Under the pieces are notes generated by a model that saw nothing but the letters and a program-made list of their open reading frames with translations, was not told the DNA's origin and did no database searches. A stretch of DNA of 17,607 nucleotides, taken from an uncultured Ruminococcus sp. (lineage in GTDB: Bacteria > Bacillota > Clostridia > Oscillospirales > CAG-272). The position numbers and the translations under genes were made by a program. The stretch covers positions 1 through 17,607 of the forward strand of contig CACXBN010000194.1 in NCBI GenBank assembly GCA_902765885.1, read 5' to 3'. Positions 6,500 through 13,847 of this stretch are shown piece after piece. Every line of letters begins with the position of its first letter. Positions within the stretch are counted from its first letter, which is position 1.

Positions 6500-8707
6500 T
6501 CAGTCAAAATAAATTTCTTTTACTCCATCAACCTCAACTTCTTCAATTTCGGATCCCGGTATCCTGTATCTGACTTTGATTTTTTTCGGTACATCAAATC
6601 TCAGATATCTGACTCTTCCCTGTTCCCATTCGGCAGAAACAGTTATATTGCCTCTAGCTTTCAGTCCGGTAAATGATCCGTTCAAATCTTCTGTGACGGA
6701 AGGAATTATATCGATAAATCCTTCATGACTTTGCATTACCATTTCAGTCATTCCGGCGCTTCCTCCAAAATTTCCGTCGATCTGGAAAGGAGGATGTTTA
6801 TCAAATAGATTATGGAGTGTCGAATTTGTGAATAGGTATCTTACGCTATCGAGAGCATCTTTACCACGGTGCAGTCTGGCATAAAGATTTATAATCCAAG
6901 CGCGTGACCAGCCTGTTCCGGCTCCGCCATGACTTATTCTGAAATCGATCGATTTTTCAACGGCATCGTACAAATCTTTAGTTTTTTCTCTCGATATAGT
7001 ATTTCCTGGATATAGTCCGAACGCATGCGAAATATGTCTGTGTCCCAGCTCTGTTTCTCCATATTCCTTATACCATTCGAGCAGTCTTCCGTCTGATCCA
7101 ATTCTCATAGGAACCATTCTTGATCTGCATTCTTTTGCTTTTTTCCTGTTTTCAGGGTCTATATGCAAAAGATCTTCGCATTTCACATAAAAGTCAAGCA
7201 ATTCGCCTATTATCTGGATATCCATCGTTGGAGATATCGTCAAGAATAAATGTTTGTCACTGTCAGGAGCGCAGTATCTGTTCTCCGGTGATGAAGTAGG
7301 TCCTGTATGAAGATAGCCGTCTTTTCCTTCAAAAAGATTATCCATTGCAAACAAAGCACATTCTTTTATGTATTTGTATGCTGTGTTTTTCAAAAAATCG
7401 ATATCACATGTATAAAGATAATGTTCCCACATATGTAATGCAAGCCATGCCCCGCCGGTGGGCCACAATCCGAAAATACCGTCTGCTACTCCGGCATAAC
7501 AGTATATATCAGTTAAATGGTGAACGACCATACCTTCAGAATGATAATTATCTTCAGCAAATTTTTTTCCGCCCCTGAGAAGCTGATTATTCATGAAATC
7601 GAACAACGGAGCCGTGCATTCCGAAATATTTGCCGCTTCAGCCTGCCAGTAATTCATCTGAAGGTTAATATTGGTATGATAGTCGCCATTCCATGGGGCT
7701 TGTAGATTTTCGCTCCATATTCCCTGCAGGTTTGCAGGAAGACTTCCGGGTCTGCTGGAGCTGAGAAGCAAGTATTTTCCAAATTGCCAATAAAGCGACA
7801 TCAGCCTGAAATCCTGAGCTGAATTGTCTCTTATAAGTCTTTTAATTCTTATTCTGGTTGTCATTTCATCCAGTGCAGGATCCGCATCAAATGCTATTTC
7901 CGATCTTTTCATAAATGCTGAAAAGTCATCTATATGTTCCTTTTTAAGCTGTTCATAAGATATACAGAATTCATCCACAAAATTCTGAGACAATTTATTA
8001 TAATCAGCATATTTGAACTGTGTAAAAGTTCTTGAAAAAATCTCGATAAATGATGCGCATGAAACAGCAAGTCCGCAGGTTGTCTTTGAAACTATACCGT
8101 CCGTATTGATAATAAAATTGATGGTAAATCTATTATCATCAAATTGGGTTCCGCATTCGTAACTCATGGATTTATCGCTTATAATCTTATTGTGGATATA
8201 TTCCCTCTCAAATAATAAATCAGCCGAAAAATTTGTATCGGCACTGAATCTTGAACAAATCACATGATGCAGGTATGACGCAAAGTATTCCCGTTCATAT
8301 TTATGTCCGTCTTTTATATATCTGACTGAGCAAATACCAGAAATAAGATCTATATCCCTTGAATAATCCTTGCAAATGCTGTCCTCATGAAATTTTATCT
8401 TTAGTTTCCCGGTATATTCGAATGATTTGATCCTAGTAATGCTGTCTTCAAGATTATTTTCTGCCCATTCATTTGCCTCAGTTTCCTTGTCCTGAAGGAA
8501 CAGATCTCTTATATGATCTATTTTTTCTTTAAATCCTTCATGCTTTAGGTTTTGCTCTTTCCCCGACCAGACAGATTCTTCATTGAAGATAATATTCTCA
8601 GTTCCTACCAATCCATAAATCATTGCTCCTTCAAATCCGTTTCCGATTGGAGAGGCATTATCCCATTGTTCAGCTTCATTGTCTAAATGCAAAATATAAT
8701 CTCTCAT
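6500..8707 (-). CDS. Glycoside hydrolase family 95, alpha-L-fucosidase-like
   Basis: This protein of about 735 residues matches family GH95 (inverting 1,2-alpha-L-fucosidases and some alpha-L-galactosidases) over its length. The N-terminus has EQWDNASPIGNGFEGAM. The (alpha/alpha)6 catalytic domain has WNGDYHTNINLQMNYW, whose Asn346 and Asn348 (numbered from the ATG at 8707) match the two Asn of B. bifidum AfcA that activate water. SPEN (Glu475) matches the general acid, and IDGNFGGSAGMTEM the conserved Asp loop. There is no signal peptide, so it probably acts in the cytoplasm on imported oligosaccharides. Residues about 150-230 of the beta-rich linker region look diverged. The start at 8707 is 4 bases after the recombinase stop with GGAGAAG upstream; an ATG at 8734 overlaps that gene and has a poorer site. 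Substrate is inferred. Confidence 0.9.
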   Translation of the reverse strand: MRDYILHLDNEAEQWDNASPIGNGFEGAMIYGLVGTENIIFNEESVWSGKEQNLKHEGFKEKIDHIRDLFLQDKETEANEWAENNLEDSITRIKSFEYTGKLKIKFHEDSICKDYSRDIDLISGICSVRYIKDGHKYEREYFASYLHHVICSRFSADTNFSADLLFEREYIHNKIISDKSMSYECGTQFDDNRFTINFIINTDGIVSKTTCGLAVSCASFIEIFSRTFTQFKYADYNKLSQNFVDEFCISYEQLKKEHIDDFSAFMKRSEIAFDADPALDEMTTRIRIKRLIRDNSAQDFRLMSLYWQFGKYLLLSSSRPGSLPANLQGIWSENLQAPWNGDYHTNINLQMNYWQAEAANISECTAPLFDFMNNQLLRGGKKFAEDNYHSEGMVVHHLTDIYCYAGVADGIFGLWPTGGAWLALHMWEHYLYTCDIDFLKNTAYKYIKECALFAMDNLFEGKDGYLHTGPTSSPENRYCAPDSDKHLFLTISPTMDIQIIGELLDFYVKCEDLLHIDPENRKKAKECRSRMVPMRIGSDGRLLEWYKEYGETELGHRHISHAFGLYPGNTISREKTKDLYDAVEKSIDFRISHGGAGTGWSRAWIINLYARLHRGKDALDSVRYLFTNSTLHNLFDKHPPFQIDGNFGGSAGMTEMVMQSHEGFIDIIPSVTEDLNGSFTGLKARGNITVSAEWEQGRVRYLRFDVPKKIKVRYRIPGSEIEEVEVDGVKEIYFD

Positions 8708-8711
8708 ACAA

Positions 8712-9758
8712 CTATTCTTCTCCGTTTGATTCATCGGTTTCCAGAGGGCGCAGTTTTTCAGGTTTTATCATTATTTCGGCAAGAGGATTATTGTTCATTG
8801 CCTGTTCCATATTTGCATCTGTAACGTGGGTATATATTTGTGTCGTATTAAGCTGTTCATGTCCGAGAATATCTTTCAGTACTCTTATATCGACTTTTCC
8901 AGACTGGTACATCAAAGTTGCTGCTGTATGTCTAAGTTTATGTGTAGATAACTTTCGGTTCTGAAGGCCCGCAGCGTTAAGATATTTCTTCACCATCCAC
9001 TGTACCGTTTTTACAGATATCCTTTGCCCTTGTCCTGATAAGAAAAAGGCTCTTTCGCGACTGTTTTTGGGGTGAGAATTGATTCTTATAGGCAGGTAAG
9101 TATTGATTGCATCTCTACATGAATCATTGAGATAAACTATTCTTTCTTTATTCCCTTTCCCTGTAACTCGCATTGACTTAAGATCGTTGTCCAAATCAGT
9201 AACATTTATTCCTGTCAGTTCTGATAAACGTATTCCACAATTCAAAAATAAGGTTAAAATACAATAATCACGTTCCTTTGTCTTGGAAAGCTTATCATCT
9301 ATTACCGCATTGTACAGTTTAAGGCATTCATCATATGTCAGATATTTTGGCAAAGTTTTATTAAATTTTGGTGTTTCGATATTTTGAGCAGGATTGTTTT
9401 TGAAATACATTCTTTTTACCGTACAATGCTTGTAAAACTGCTTTATGGCAGATAACTTCCTCGCCCTTGCTTTAGGTTGATTCTCTCTTTCCCTGCTTGT
9501 ATATGCAAGAAAATCATATATATCTGAAGTTGTTATACTTTCGAAAAAATCAATATCAAGGTGGGATATGTTTATATTAGTGAACTCTTCGCCTTCTGTA
9601 GGCATATCATTCTTTTTAGCATAAATATACCTGCAAAAAGTCCTGAGATCAAACAGATATTCGGTAACGGTTTTTTTGGAGCAGCCCTGAATAACTTCTT
9701 TGTCATTCGCAAATTCTCTTATCAAGGGTGGAAATTCATCAATGAAGGTTGTAGCCAT
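8712..9758 (-). CDS. Xer-type tyrosine recombinase
   Basis: This 348-residue protein has the full tyrosine recombinase active site: Arg177 (CGIRLSEL), Lys201 (TGKGNKER), His273 and Arg276 (HKLRH), His300 (LGH) and the nucleophile Tyr309 (TQIYTHV). Residues 1-130 form the SAM-like N-terminal DNA-binding domain, longer than in XerC/D (about 300 residues), which recalls single-Xer systems such as XerS. There is no attachment repeat or cargo nearby and the gene sits among housekeeping genes, so chromosome dimer resolution is more likely than phage integration. That is inference. The start ATG is preceded by GAGGA. It is followed almost without gap by the GH95 gene. Confidence 0.9.
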   Translation of the reverse strand: MATTFIDEFPPLIREFANDKEVIQGCSKKTVTEYLFDLRTFCRYIYAKKNDMPTEGEEFTNINISHLDIDFFESITTSDIYDFLAYTSRERENQPKARARKLSAIKQFYKHCTVKRMYFKNNPAQNIETPKFNKTLPKYLTYDECLKLYNAVIDDKLSKTKERDYCILTLFLNCGIRLSELTGINVTDLDNDLKSMRVTGKGNKERIVYLNDSCRDAINTYLPIRINSHPKNSRERAFFLSGQGQRISVKTVQWMVKKYLNAAGLQNRKLSTHKLRHTAATLMYQSGKVDIRVLKDILGHEQLNTTQIYTHVTDANMEQAMNNNPLAEIMIKPEKLRPLETDESNGEE

Positions 9759-9782
9759 TTAATCCTCTGCAATAATAAATTC

Positions 9783-9811
9783 ATTATCTAATTTAATGTA
9801 CATATTGTAAA
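9783..9811 (-). promoter_or_regulatory. Probable promoter of the Xer recombinase-GH95 unit
   Basis: On the minus strand TTTACA (9806-9811) and GATAAT (9783-9788) are 17 bases apart, each one base from consensus. The -10 box ends 25 bases before the start codon at 9758. Confidence 0.6.
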
Positions 9812-9903
9812 CTTTAAAATCATATTATTGAAATTAAACCGAATTAGAAGTAATATTATAGATGAAGTTATAATTAATATATTTAAATAATCGGTGCCTG
9901 ATT

Positions 9904-10464
9904 ATGAAGAACTTTTGGATTGAAAACAGAAAATATATAGGCAAAACGCTGTTATACCAGTTTGGTGGTGCATTTTTTGGAATCATGCTTTTGACAGCTA
10001 CCCAGGCAATTAAAAATGCTGAATGGCTTCCTCAGGTAGCAAGTTATATAGCTATTCTTTTTTATTTGTATCTGATATATACTCTCATTTGGGATAAGGG
10101 AGGTCAGGACAGGATAAAGTTCGACGGCGGCCGCATGAATAAAAATCTCAAAACAGGTTTCTTAATTTCACTTGCTGCCAACATTCCAAATATAATTTTG
10201 GCAATAATAATTATCATATCCTATCAGTTTAAATCGGCAACAGTAGCAGCAACAATTCATACAGTTTCAAAAGGTATTGCAATATTGTGGGAAGGAATGT
10301 ACACTGGACTGGTTCTGACATACTCTCCAAACAATCCTATAATATTTGCCTTGATGATAATCCCCTCATTACTTGTAAGCACTGCAGCATACCTGATGGG
10401 ATTCAACAACAAAAAAGTTTTCGGGAATCTGTTTGACAAGAAAAAATCAGAAGTTACCAAATAG
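9904..10464 (+). CDS. Unrecognised integral membrane protein, about five transmembrane segments
   Basis: I do not recognise this 186-residue family. Hydrophobic segments lie near residues 16-33, 46-63, 84-107, 123-140 and 144-166, with Lys/Arg-rich loops and a cytoplasmic-looking Lys-rich tail. The loop at 64-83 is polar (DKGGQDRIKFDGGR). There is no signal peptide beyond the first segment and no catalytic motif. It is the only protein gene on the plus strand, transcribed divergently from the recombinase and convergently with the beta-solenoid operon, and it has its own terminator. The ribosome binding site is weak (CGGTG). It is probably a real gene because of its length, membrane pattern and terminator; function unknown. 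Confidence 0.8.
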   Translation: MKNFWIENRKYIGKTLLYQFGGAFFGIMLLTATQAIKNAEWLPQVASYIAILFYLYLIYTLIWDKGGQDRIKFDGGRMNKNLKTGFLISLAANIPNIILAIIIIISYQFKSATVAATIHTVSKGIAILWEGMYTGLVLTYSPNNPIIFALMIIPSLLVSTAAYLMGFNNKKVFGNLFDKKKSEVTK

Positions 10465-10470
10465 CCACTT

Positions 10471-10507
10471 AACCTGCCGGATCATAAGTCCCGCAGGTTA
10501 TTTTTTT
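10471..10507 (+). terminator. Rho-independent terminator of the plus-strand membrane protein gene
   Basis: AACCTGC and GCAGGTT pair around an inner GGA/TCC stem with one C-C mismatch and a 7-base loop, followed by seven T residues. It starts 7 bases after the stop at 10464. Its T-tract overlaps the 3' end of the convergent gene. Confidence 0.88.
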
Positions 10508-11421
10508 ATTATTCCCTCTTCAATCAGTCTCTGCTGTATTTTTTTTGATTTTCCGGCTTTTACTCTTAAAGGAATAATAATCAGTAATGCGACAATTAAA
10601 ATAGCAATTGCTATTATCAAGTAATCCACATATGCCGGGACAGGATTTCCAAATATTAAACTGTACTTAAAAAATCTGGTTTCTGCATTACCATTCACAT
10701 ATGATTGATTGGTATATTTTTCTATTCCGTCAAATTTTATATTCTCTACCCTCAAAGTTCTCTCTGAGAACAAAGCAGGACGTATATTGTCGGCAGTACC
10801 TGCTTCTATGTTAATCGAATCCACAACCAATTCATTAGTTGTGTAAATCGGTTTGTCGGCTTTTAAAGTTCCGCCTATCAAATTTATATTTCTTCCATAC
10901 ACAGAAAATCCGTCATCGGATTTTATTTTTATGTCCATTTGTGATCCGACAAACGAGAAGTCAGCATTTTCAGAATAAATACCGTATTTTCCTGAAGTAA
11001 TGTGGTACTCTCCCTCAAGCAAACGGACCTTATGTGTATTATTCTGAGTAACGAGAAATATACCCATTTCGCCGGCATCTATCGTTAATGTTCCAGTTCC
11101 TTTAAATACAACGGTTCCCGAGCAGGCAATCCCGTATTTTTCAGCATGAATATAATTGTTTCCATTAAGTATTACTGTACAGTTATCCGGTAATCTTAAG
11201 CCGTATGGGCTGTCGGTATACAAATTGATTCCTGATAATGTCAATTCATCAAATCTGTTTGCCCAGGAGTATCCAGGCCCGTCCATATTTCGTCTTGCTT
11301 CAGCGATATTTAAAGTTTCGGTTATAACAAGATCTTCCGCCATGACAGCATTTGCCATTATGCAGGATAATAAAACTACAGTAAAAATTAAAAAAAGAAT
11401 GCTAATACTATTTTTAACCAT
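10498..11421 (-). CDS. Secreted, membrane-anchored beta-solenoid-like surface protein
   Basis: This 307-residue protein has an N-terminal signal sequence (hydrophobic 5-25, possible cleavage after AVMA at 28), an extracellular region of about 235 residues and a C-terminal membrane anchor (about 265-287) followed by a basic tail. An LLSC at 17-20 could also be a weak lipobox. The middle has short repeating strands of the LTLSGINLYT, VILNGNNYI, VVFKGTGTLTIDAG, VRLLEGEYHITSGKYGIYS, INLIGGTLKA type, suggesting a right-handed beta-helix like carbohydrate-binding domains of Clostridia surface proteins. It starts immediately after the stop (TAAATG) of the membrane protein gene and is the last gene of a three-gene operon. 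Topology is fairly sure; fold is inferred and ligand unknown. Confidence 0.8.
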   Translation of the reverse strand: MVKNSISILFLIFTVVLLSCIMANAVMAEDLVITETLNIAEARRNMDGPGYSWANRFDELTLSGINLYTDSPYGLRLPDNCTVILNGNNYIHAEKYGIACSGTVVFKGTGTLTIDAGEMGIFLVTQNNTHKVRLLEGEYHITSGKYGIYSENADFSFVGSQMDIKIKSDDGFSVYGRNINLIGGTLKADKPIYTTNELVVDSINIEAGTADNIRPALFSERTLRVENIKFDGIEKYTNQSYVNGNAETRFFKYSLIFGNPVPAYVDYLIIAIAILIVALLIIIPLRVKAGKSKKIQQRLIEEGIIKK

Positions 11422-11931
11422 TTAATCACCATTTTTCCTGACTAAATATATTAAGTTGGATAATCTTATTAAAAGAGCTTGCCCTGCCGCTGTTAAAGTA
11501 AAATAGATGAAAGTGGAAATCTGATTGTTTTCCACAAGCACCCCGTATATTGTAAACAAAAGCATAAATACAGATGAAATGGGCGAATAAAATGCTCTCA
11601 TATAATTCATCAACTTGAAATTCTTATTCTTTTTGCTTGTTAAGAATACTGTAATCAAATTAATGACCAGAAGTATTGCAACTATTATATAAGTAACAAT
11701 CAAATACATCCTTATACTGTCAGTAAACCAGGAGCGTGCACTTGCATCCTGAATGCTTGCTGAAGCAGTTATATAGCTTATAAATGTTGCAACACAAAGA
11801 ATTATGCCTAAGGACAGTAAAACTGTGTTAAGCAGCATAAACAACTTTCTGTTTTTGCTTTTAAACTCAAAGAAACTCAGAAGTATAACAACGAGTGCGA
11901 CAGTTATACAAATAATTAAATTAAATATCAT
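11422..11931 (-). CDS. Unrecognised multi-pass membrane protein
   Basis: This 169-residue protein has hydrophobic stretches near residues 2-21, 31-54, 76-98, 113-132 and 138-162, separated by short polar or basic loops; a loop at about 56-74 (TASASIQDASARSWFTD) is probably outside. I recognise no family or catalytic motif. The start ATG overlaps the nitroreductase stop (ATGA) and its stop abuts the ATG of the beta-solenoid gene, so all three should be co-translated. That suggests a shared membrane or envelope role, but none can be named. Confidence 0.78.
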   Translation of the reverse strand: MIFNLIICITVALVVILLSFFEFKSKNRKLFMLLNTVLLSLGIILCVATFISYITASASIQDASARSWFTDSIRMYLIVTYIIVAILLVINLITVFLTSKKNKNFKLMNYMRAFYSPISSVFMLLFTIYGVLVENNQISTFIYFTLTAAGQALLIRLSNLIYLVRKNGD

Positions 11932-12500
11932 AATAATATATCACTTAATTTTATTTTTGGAACTACATGATGATTATCATCTGTTCTGTAGTATTTCGTA
12001 GATTCATTCTTCCCTATTTCTTTAATAACAACTGTTTCATCAGGCTTGCCGAGAGCTATTATTAAAACAGGTTCAATTGTTTCATCAAAGGAAAACATCT
12101 GTGAAATTTCATTTTTTGAAAATGCGGCAATAAAGCACCCACCATAACCTTTTTCGACTGCCTGAAGCATAATTGATTCGGCAGCTATCCCTAAGTCAAT
12201 ATCCGAATAAGATATGTTTTTCACGGTTTTATCTTTACAAACTATAATTAATGAAGTCGGATGATGTCCATCAGGTGGCAGTTTCAAGTCAGGAAGCATT
12301 CCACCCCATTTTGTATTACTTAATACCGCTTCAACTTCATTTTTCTCATATACTAATTTGTATCTAAGAGGTTGAAGATTAATTGCACTTGAAGAATATC
12401 TTGCCCCGTCTACGAAAGATTTCAGCTGGTTCTCATCAATAACTACAGACTCATCAAAAGATCTATAGCTTCTTGCCTTTTTAATTAAATCAAAAACCAT
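11928..12500 (-). CDS. Nitroreductase-family flavoprotein
   Basis: The start is the ATG at 12500 (MVFDLIKKARSYRSF), 8 bases after GGGAGG; a GTG at 12506 is too close to that site. The 190-residue product has the nitroreductase N-terminal RSYRSF flavin-phosphate-binding motif, then the dimer-helix region ENQLKSFVDGARYSSSAINLQPLRY, DIGI-like SDIDLGIAAESIMLQAVEKGYGGCFI, and a C-terminal LIIALGKPDE strand. Members bind FMN and reduce nitro compounds, quinones or flavins with NAD(P)H, acting as homodimers in the cytoplasm. It heads the operon with the membrane and beta-solenoid genes and has its own promoter. The native substrate is unknown. Confidence 0.9.
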   Translation of the reverse strand: MVFDLIKKARSYRSFDESVVIDENQLKSFVDGARYSSSAINLQPLRYKLVYEKNEVEAVLSNTKWGGMLPDLKLPPDGHHPTSLIIVCKDKTVKNISYSDIDLGIAAESIMLQAVEKGYGGCFIAAFSKNEISQMFSFDETIEPVLIIALGKPDETVVIKEIGKNESTKYYRTDDNHHVVPKIKLSDILL

Positions 12501-12522
12501 AATCACATCCTCCCTCAGAGTA

Positions 12523-12531
12523 ATTATATCA
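12523..12531 (-). promoter_or_regulatory. Extended -10 promoter element of the nitroreductase operon
   Basis: On the minus strand TGATATAAT fits the extended -10 form TGnTATAAT, 22 bases before the start ATG. No good -35 hexamer is at 16-18 bases; CTGAAA at 19 is weak. The short leader contains the GGGAGG site. Confidence 0.55.
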
Positions 12532-12581
12532 TAAAATCATTCCGAATTTTCAGCTATTTTTTAAATATTTTACAATGAAAA

Positions 12582-12625
12582 CAAAAAGGGCTGGTAAAGC
12601 GAAATCAAATCCGCTATACACAGCC
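12582..12625 (-). terminator. Rho-independent terminator after rplL
   Basis: On the minus strand GGCTG/CAGCC continues into GTA-T-AGCG/CGCT-T-TAC (one T-T mismatch, one bulged T) around a 10-base loop, followed by CTTTTTG. It lies 38 bases after the rplL stop and closes the rplJ-rplL unit. Confidence 0.85.
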
Positions 12626-12662
12626 ACAATTTATGTTATTGAACACATCAGACTTTATTAAA

Positions 12663-13040
12663 TTATTTTATTTCTACTTCTGCGCCAGTAGCAGCGAGTT
12701 TTTCCTTAAGAGCTTCTGCATCTTCCTTAGAAAGACCTTCCTTAATTGTCTTAGGAGCGCCTTCTACGAGATCTTTAGCTTCCTTAAGTCCGAGTCCGGT
12801 AACTTCACGAACAACTTTGATAACTTCAAGCTTCTTAGCGCCGAAGGACTTGAGAACAACGTCAAATTCGGTCTTCTCTTCTACGGGAGCTGCAGCAGCA
12901 GCGCCAGCACCAGCAACTGCAACAGGAGCAGCAGCGGAAACGCCGAATTCTTCTTCGATAGCCTTAACGAGTTCATTCAGTTCAAGAATGGAAAGGCTTT
13001 TAATATCTTCTACTATTTTAAGTGTTTTTTCTGTAGCCAT
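12663..13040 (-). CDS. rplL: 50S ribosomal protein L7/L12
   Basis: This 125-residue protein is the stalk protein of the large subunit, present as dimers on L10 and recruiting translation GTPases. The N-terminal dimerisation helices (MATEKTLKIVEDIKSLSILE), the Ala/Gly/Val hinge (about 35-53) and the C-terminal domain with FDVVLKSFGAKKLEVIKVVRE and GLGLKEAKDLVEGAP are all canonical. The correct start is the ATG at 13040, 8 bases after GGAGG; an in-frame TTG at 13055 lies inside the ribosome binding site. It follows rplJ by 35 bases. Confidence 0.98.
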   Translation of the reverse strand: MATEKTLKIVEDIKSLSILELNELVKAIEEEFGVSAAAPVAVAGAGAAAAAPVEEKTEFDVVLKSFGAKKLEVIKVVREVTGLGLKEAKDLVEGAPKTIKEGLSKEDAEALKEKLAATGAEVEIK

Positions 13041-13075
13041 TATTATATCCTCCAATTATAGAATATCATATTTAA

Positions 13076-13657
13076 TTATTCAGCTGCAGGAGCTTCTGTA
13101 GCTTCTGCAGGTGCAGATTCTTCTTTTACCTCAGCTGCTTCAGCAGGCTTTTCTTCTGTAGCATCTTCGCCTTTATCAGCGATTGCCTGAAGTACATAAG
13201 CGAGTTTGTAAAGCGGGCTCTGAACGCTGCCAAGAAGTTTAGAAATAAGAATTTCTTTAGGCGGAATTCCTGCGAGCTCATTTACGATCGCAGCGTCAAC
13301 AACTTTTCCTTCAAGAAGTCCACCACGAATTTCAAATGTTTCTATTTTATCTGCATACTGTTTGAGAATCTTTGCAGGAGCGATCGGATCATTGTAGCTG
13401 ATAGCAAGAGCATTCATTCCATCGAGTTCAGATTTTAATCCTTCAAAACCTGCGATATCACATGCTTTGCCAATAAGAGTATTCTTTATAACAGAATATT
13501 CAACACCTGCTTCTCTGAGAGCTGCTCTAAGTTTAGTATCATCATCAACTTTGATACCTTCATACTTCACGAGCACACCAGAAGTAGCACGACCCAATTT
13601 TTCAGCAAGAGATTCAACAAGAGCTTTCTTTTGCTCTAAAATTTTCTCACTGGGCAT
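13076..13657 (-). CDS. rplJ: 50S ribosomal protein L10
   Basis: This 193-residue protein anchors the L7/L12 stalk to 23S rRNA and, bound to L12, represses its own mRNA. The N-terminus (MPSEKILEQKKALVESLAEKL), the VKYEGI and EYSVIKNTLIGKA segments and the KYADKIETFEIRGGLLEG core fit L10. The C-terminal tail after about residue 165 is a low-complexity Glu/Ala/Pro extension (EEKPAEAAEVKEE...) beyond the usual ~166-175 residues. The start has GGAGG at good spacing. An L10 leader precedes it. Confidence 0.97.
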   Translation of the reverse strand: MPSEKILEQKKALVESLAEKLGRATSGVLVKYEGIKVDDDTKLRAALREAGVEYSVIKNTLIGKACDIAGFEGLKSELDGMNALAISYNDPIAPAKILKQYADKIETFEIRGGLLEGKVVDAAIVNELAGIPPKEILISKLLGSVQSPLYKLAYVLQAIADKGEDATEEKPAEAAEVKEESAPAEATEAPAAE

Positions 13658-13679
13658 TTTACGTCCTCCTTTTCAGAAT

Positions 13680-13809
13680 TAAGCAGAAATAAATAAAAGG
13701 TCTTTGTTCGCACTGCACGAAAAAAGACCTTGATAGTTATCATTTCAAGTCTCTCCTCGGCAGGAAAGCAATTGCTTTTACTGTAACCTGCTGTCTTTGG
13801 TTCAACAAC
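13680..13809 (-). promoter_or_regulatory. L10 leader (ribosomal protein autoregulatory RNA) with attenuator-like hairpin
   Basis: The untranslated leader of rplJ on the minus strand contains AAGACAGCAGG pairing with a downstream CCTGCCGAGGAG, then GACTTGAAATGATAACTATC, as in the L10-L12-binding leader of Firmicutes. It ends in a strong hairpin at 13697-13731: AAGGTCTTT/AAAGACCTT with an inner TTCG/CGAA, followed by a T-rich TTATTTATTT. That hairpin looks like the transcription attenuator. Excess L10-L12 complex is expected to bind the leader and reduce expression. Confidence 0.85.
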
Positions 13810-13815
13810 ATACGG

Positions 13816-13844
13816 ATTTTACTATAAAATTATTTTATTGTCAA
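13816..13844 (-). promoter_or_regulatory. Promoter of the rplJ-rplL unit
   Basis: On the minus strand consensus TTGACA (13839-13844) and TAAAAT (13816-13821) are 17 bases apart. It starts 4 bases past the rarA stop codon and gives an RNA starting near 13809 with a 150-base leader. Confidence 0.8.
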
Positions 13845-13847
13845 TAG

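Noticed and set aside
8712..9758. Phage or integrative-element integrase next to an accessory gene
   Set aside because: No attachment-site repeats, excisionase, relaxase, phage genes or other mobile markers flank it; the tRNA genes are kilobases away and look intact.
9845..9874. Promoter for the plus-strand membrane protein gene (TATAAT at 9869-9874)
   Set aside because: The -10 is good but the only -35 candidate, TAGAAG at 18 bases, matches poorly, and the region is so AT-rich that TATAAT can occur by chance.
12633..13061. Plus-strand open frame opposite rplL
   Set aside because: It is the antisense shadow of rplL with Ser/Phe/Cys-rich composition and no ribosome binding site.
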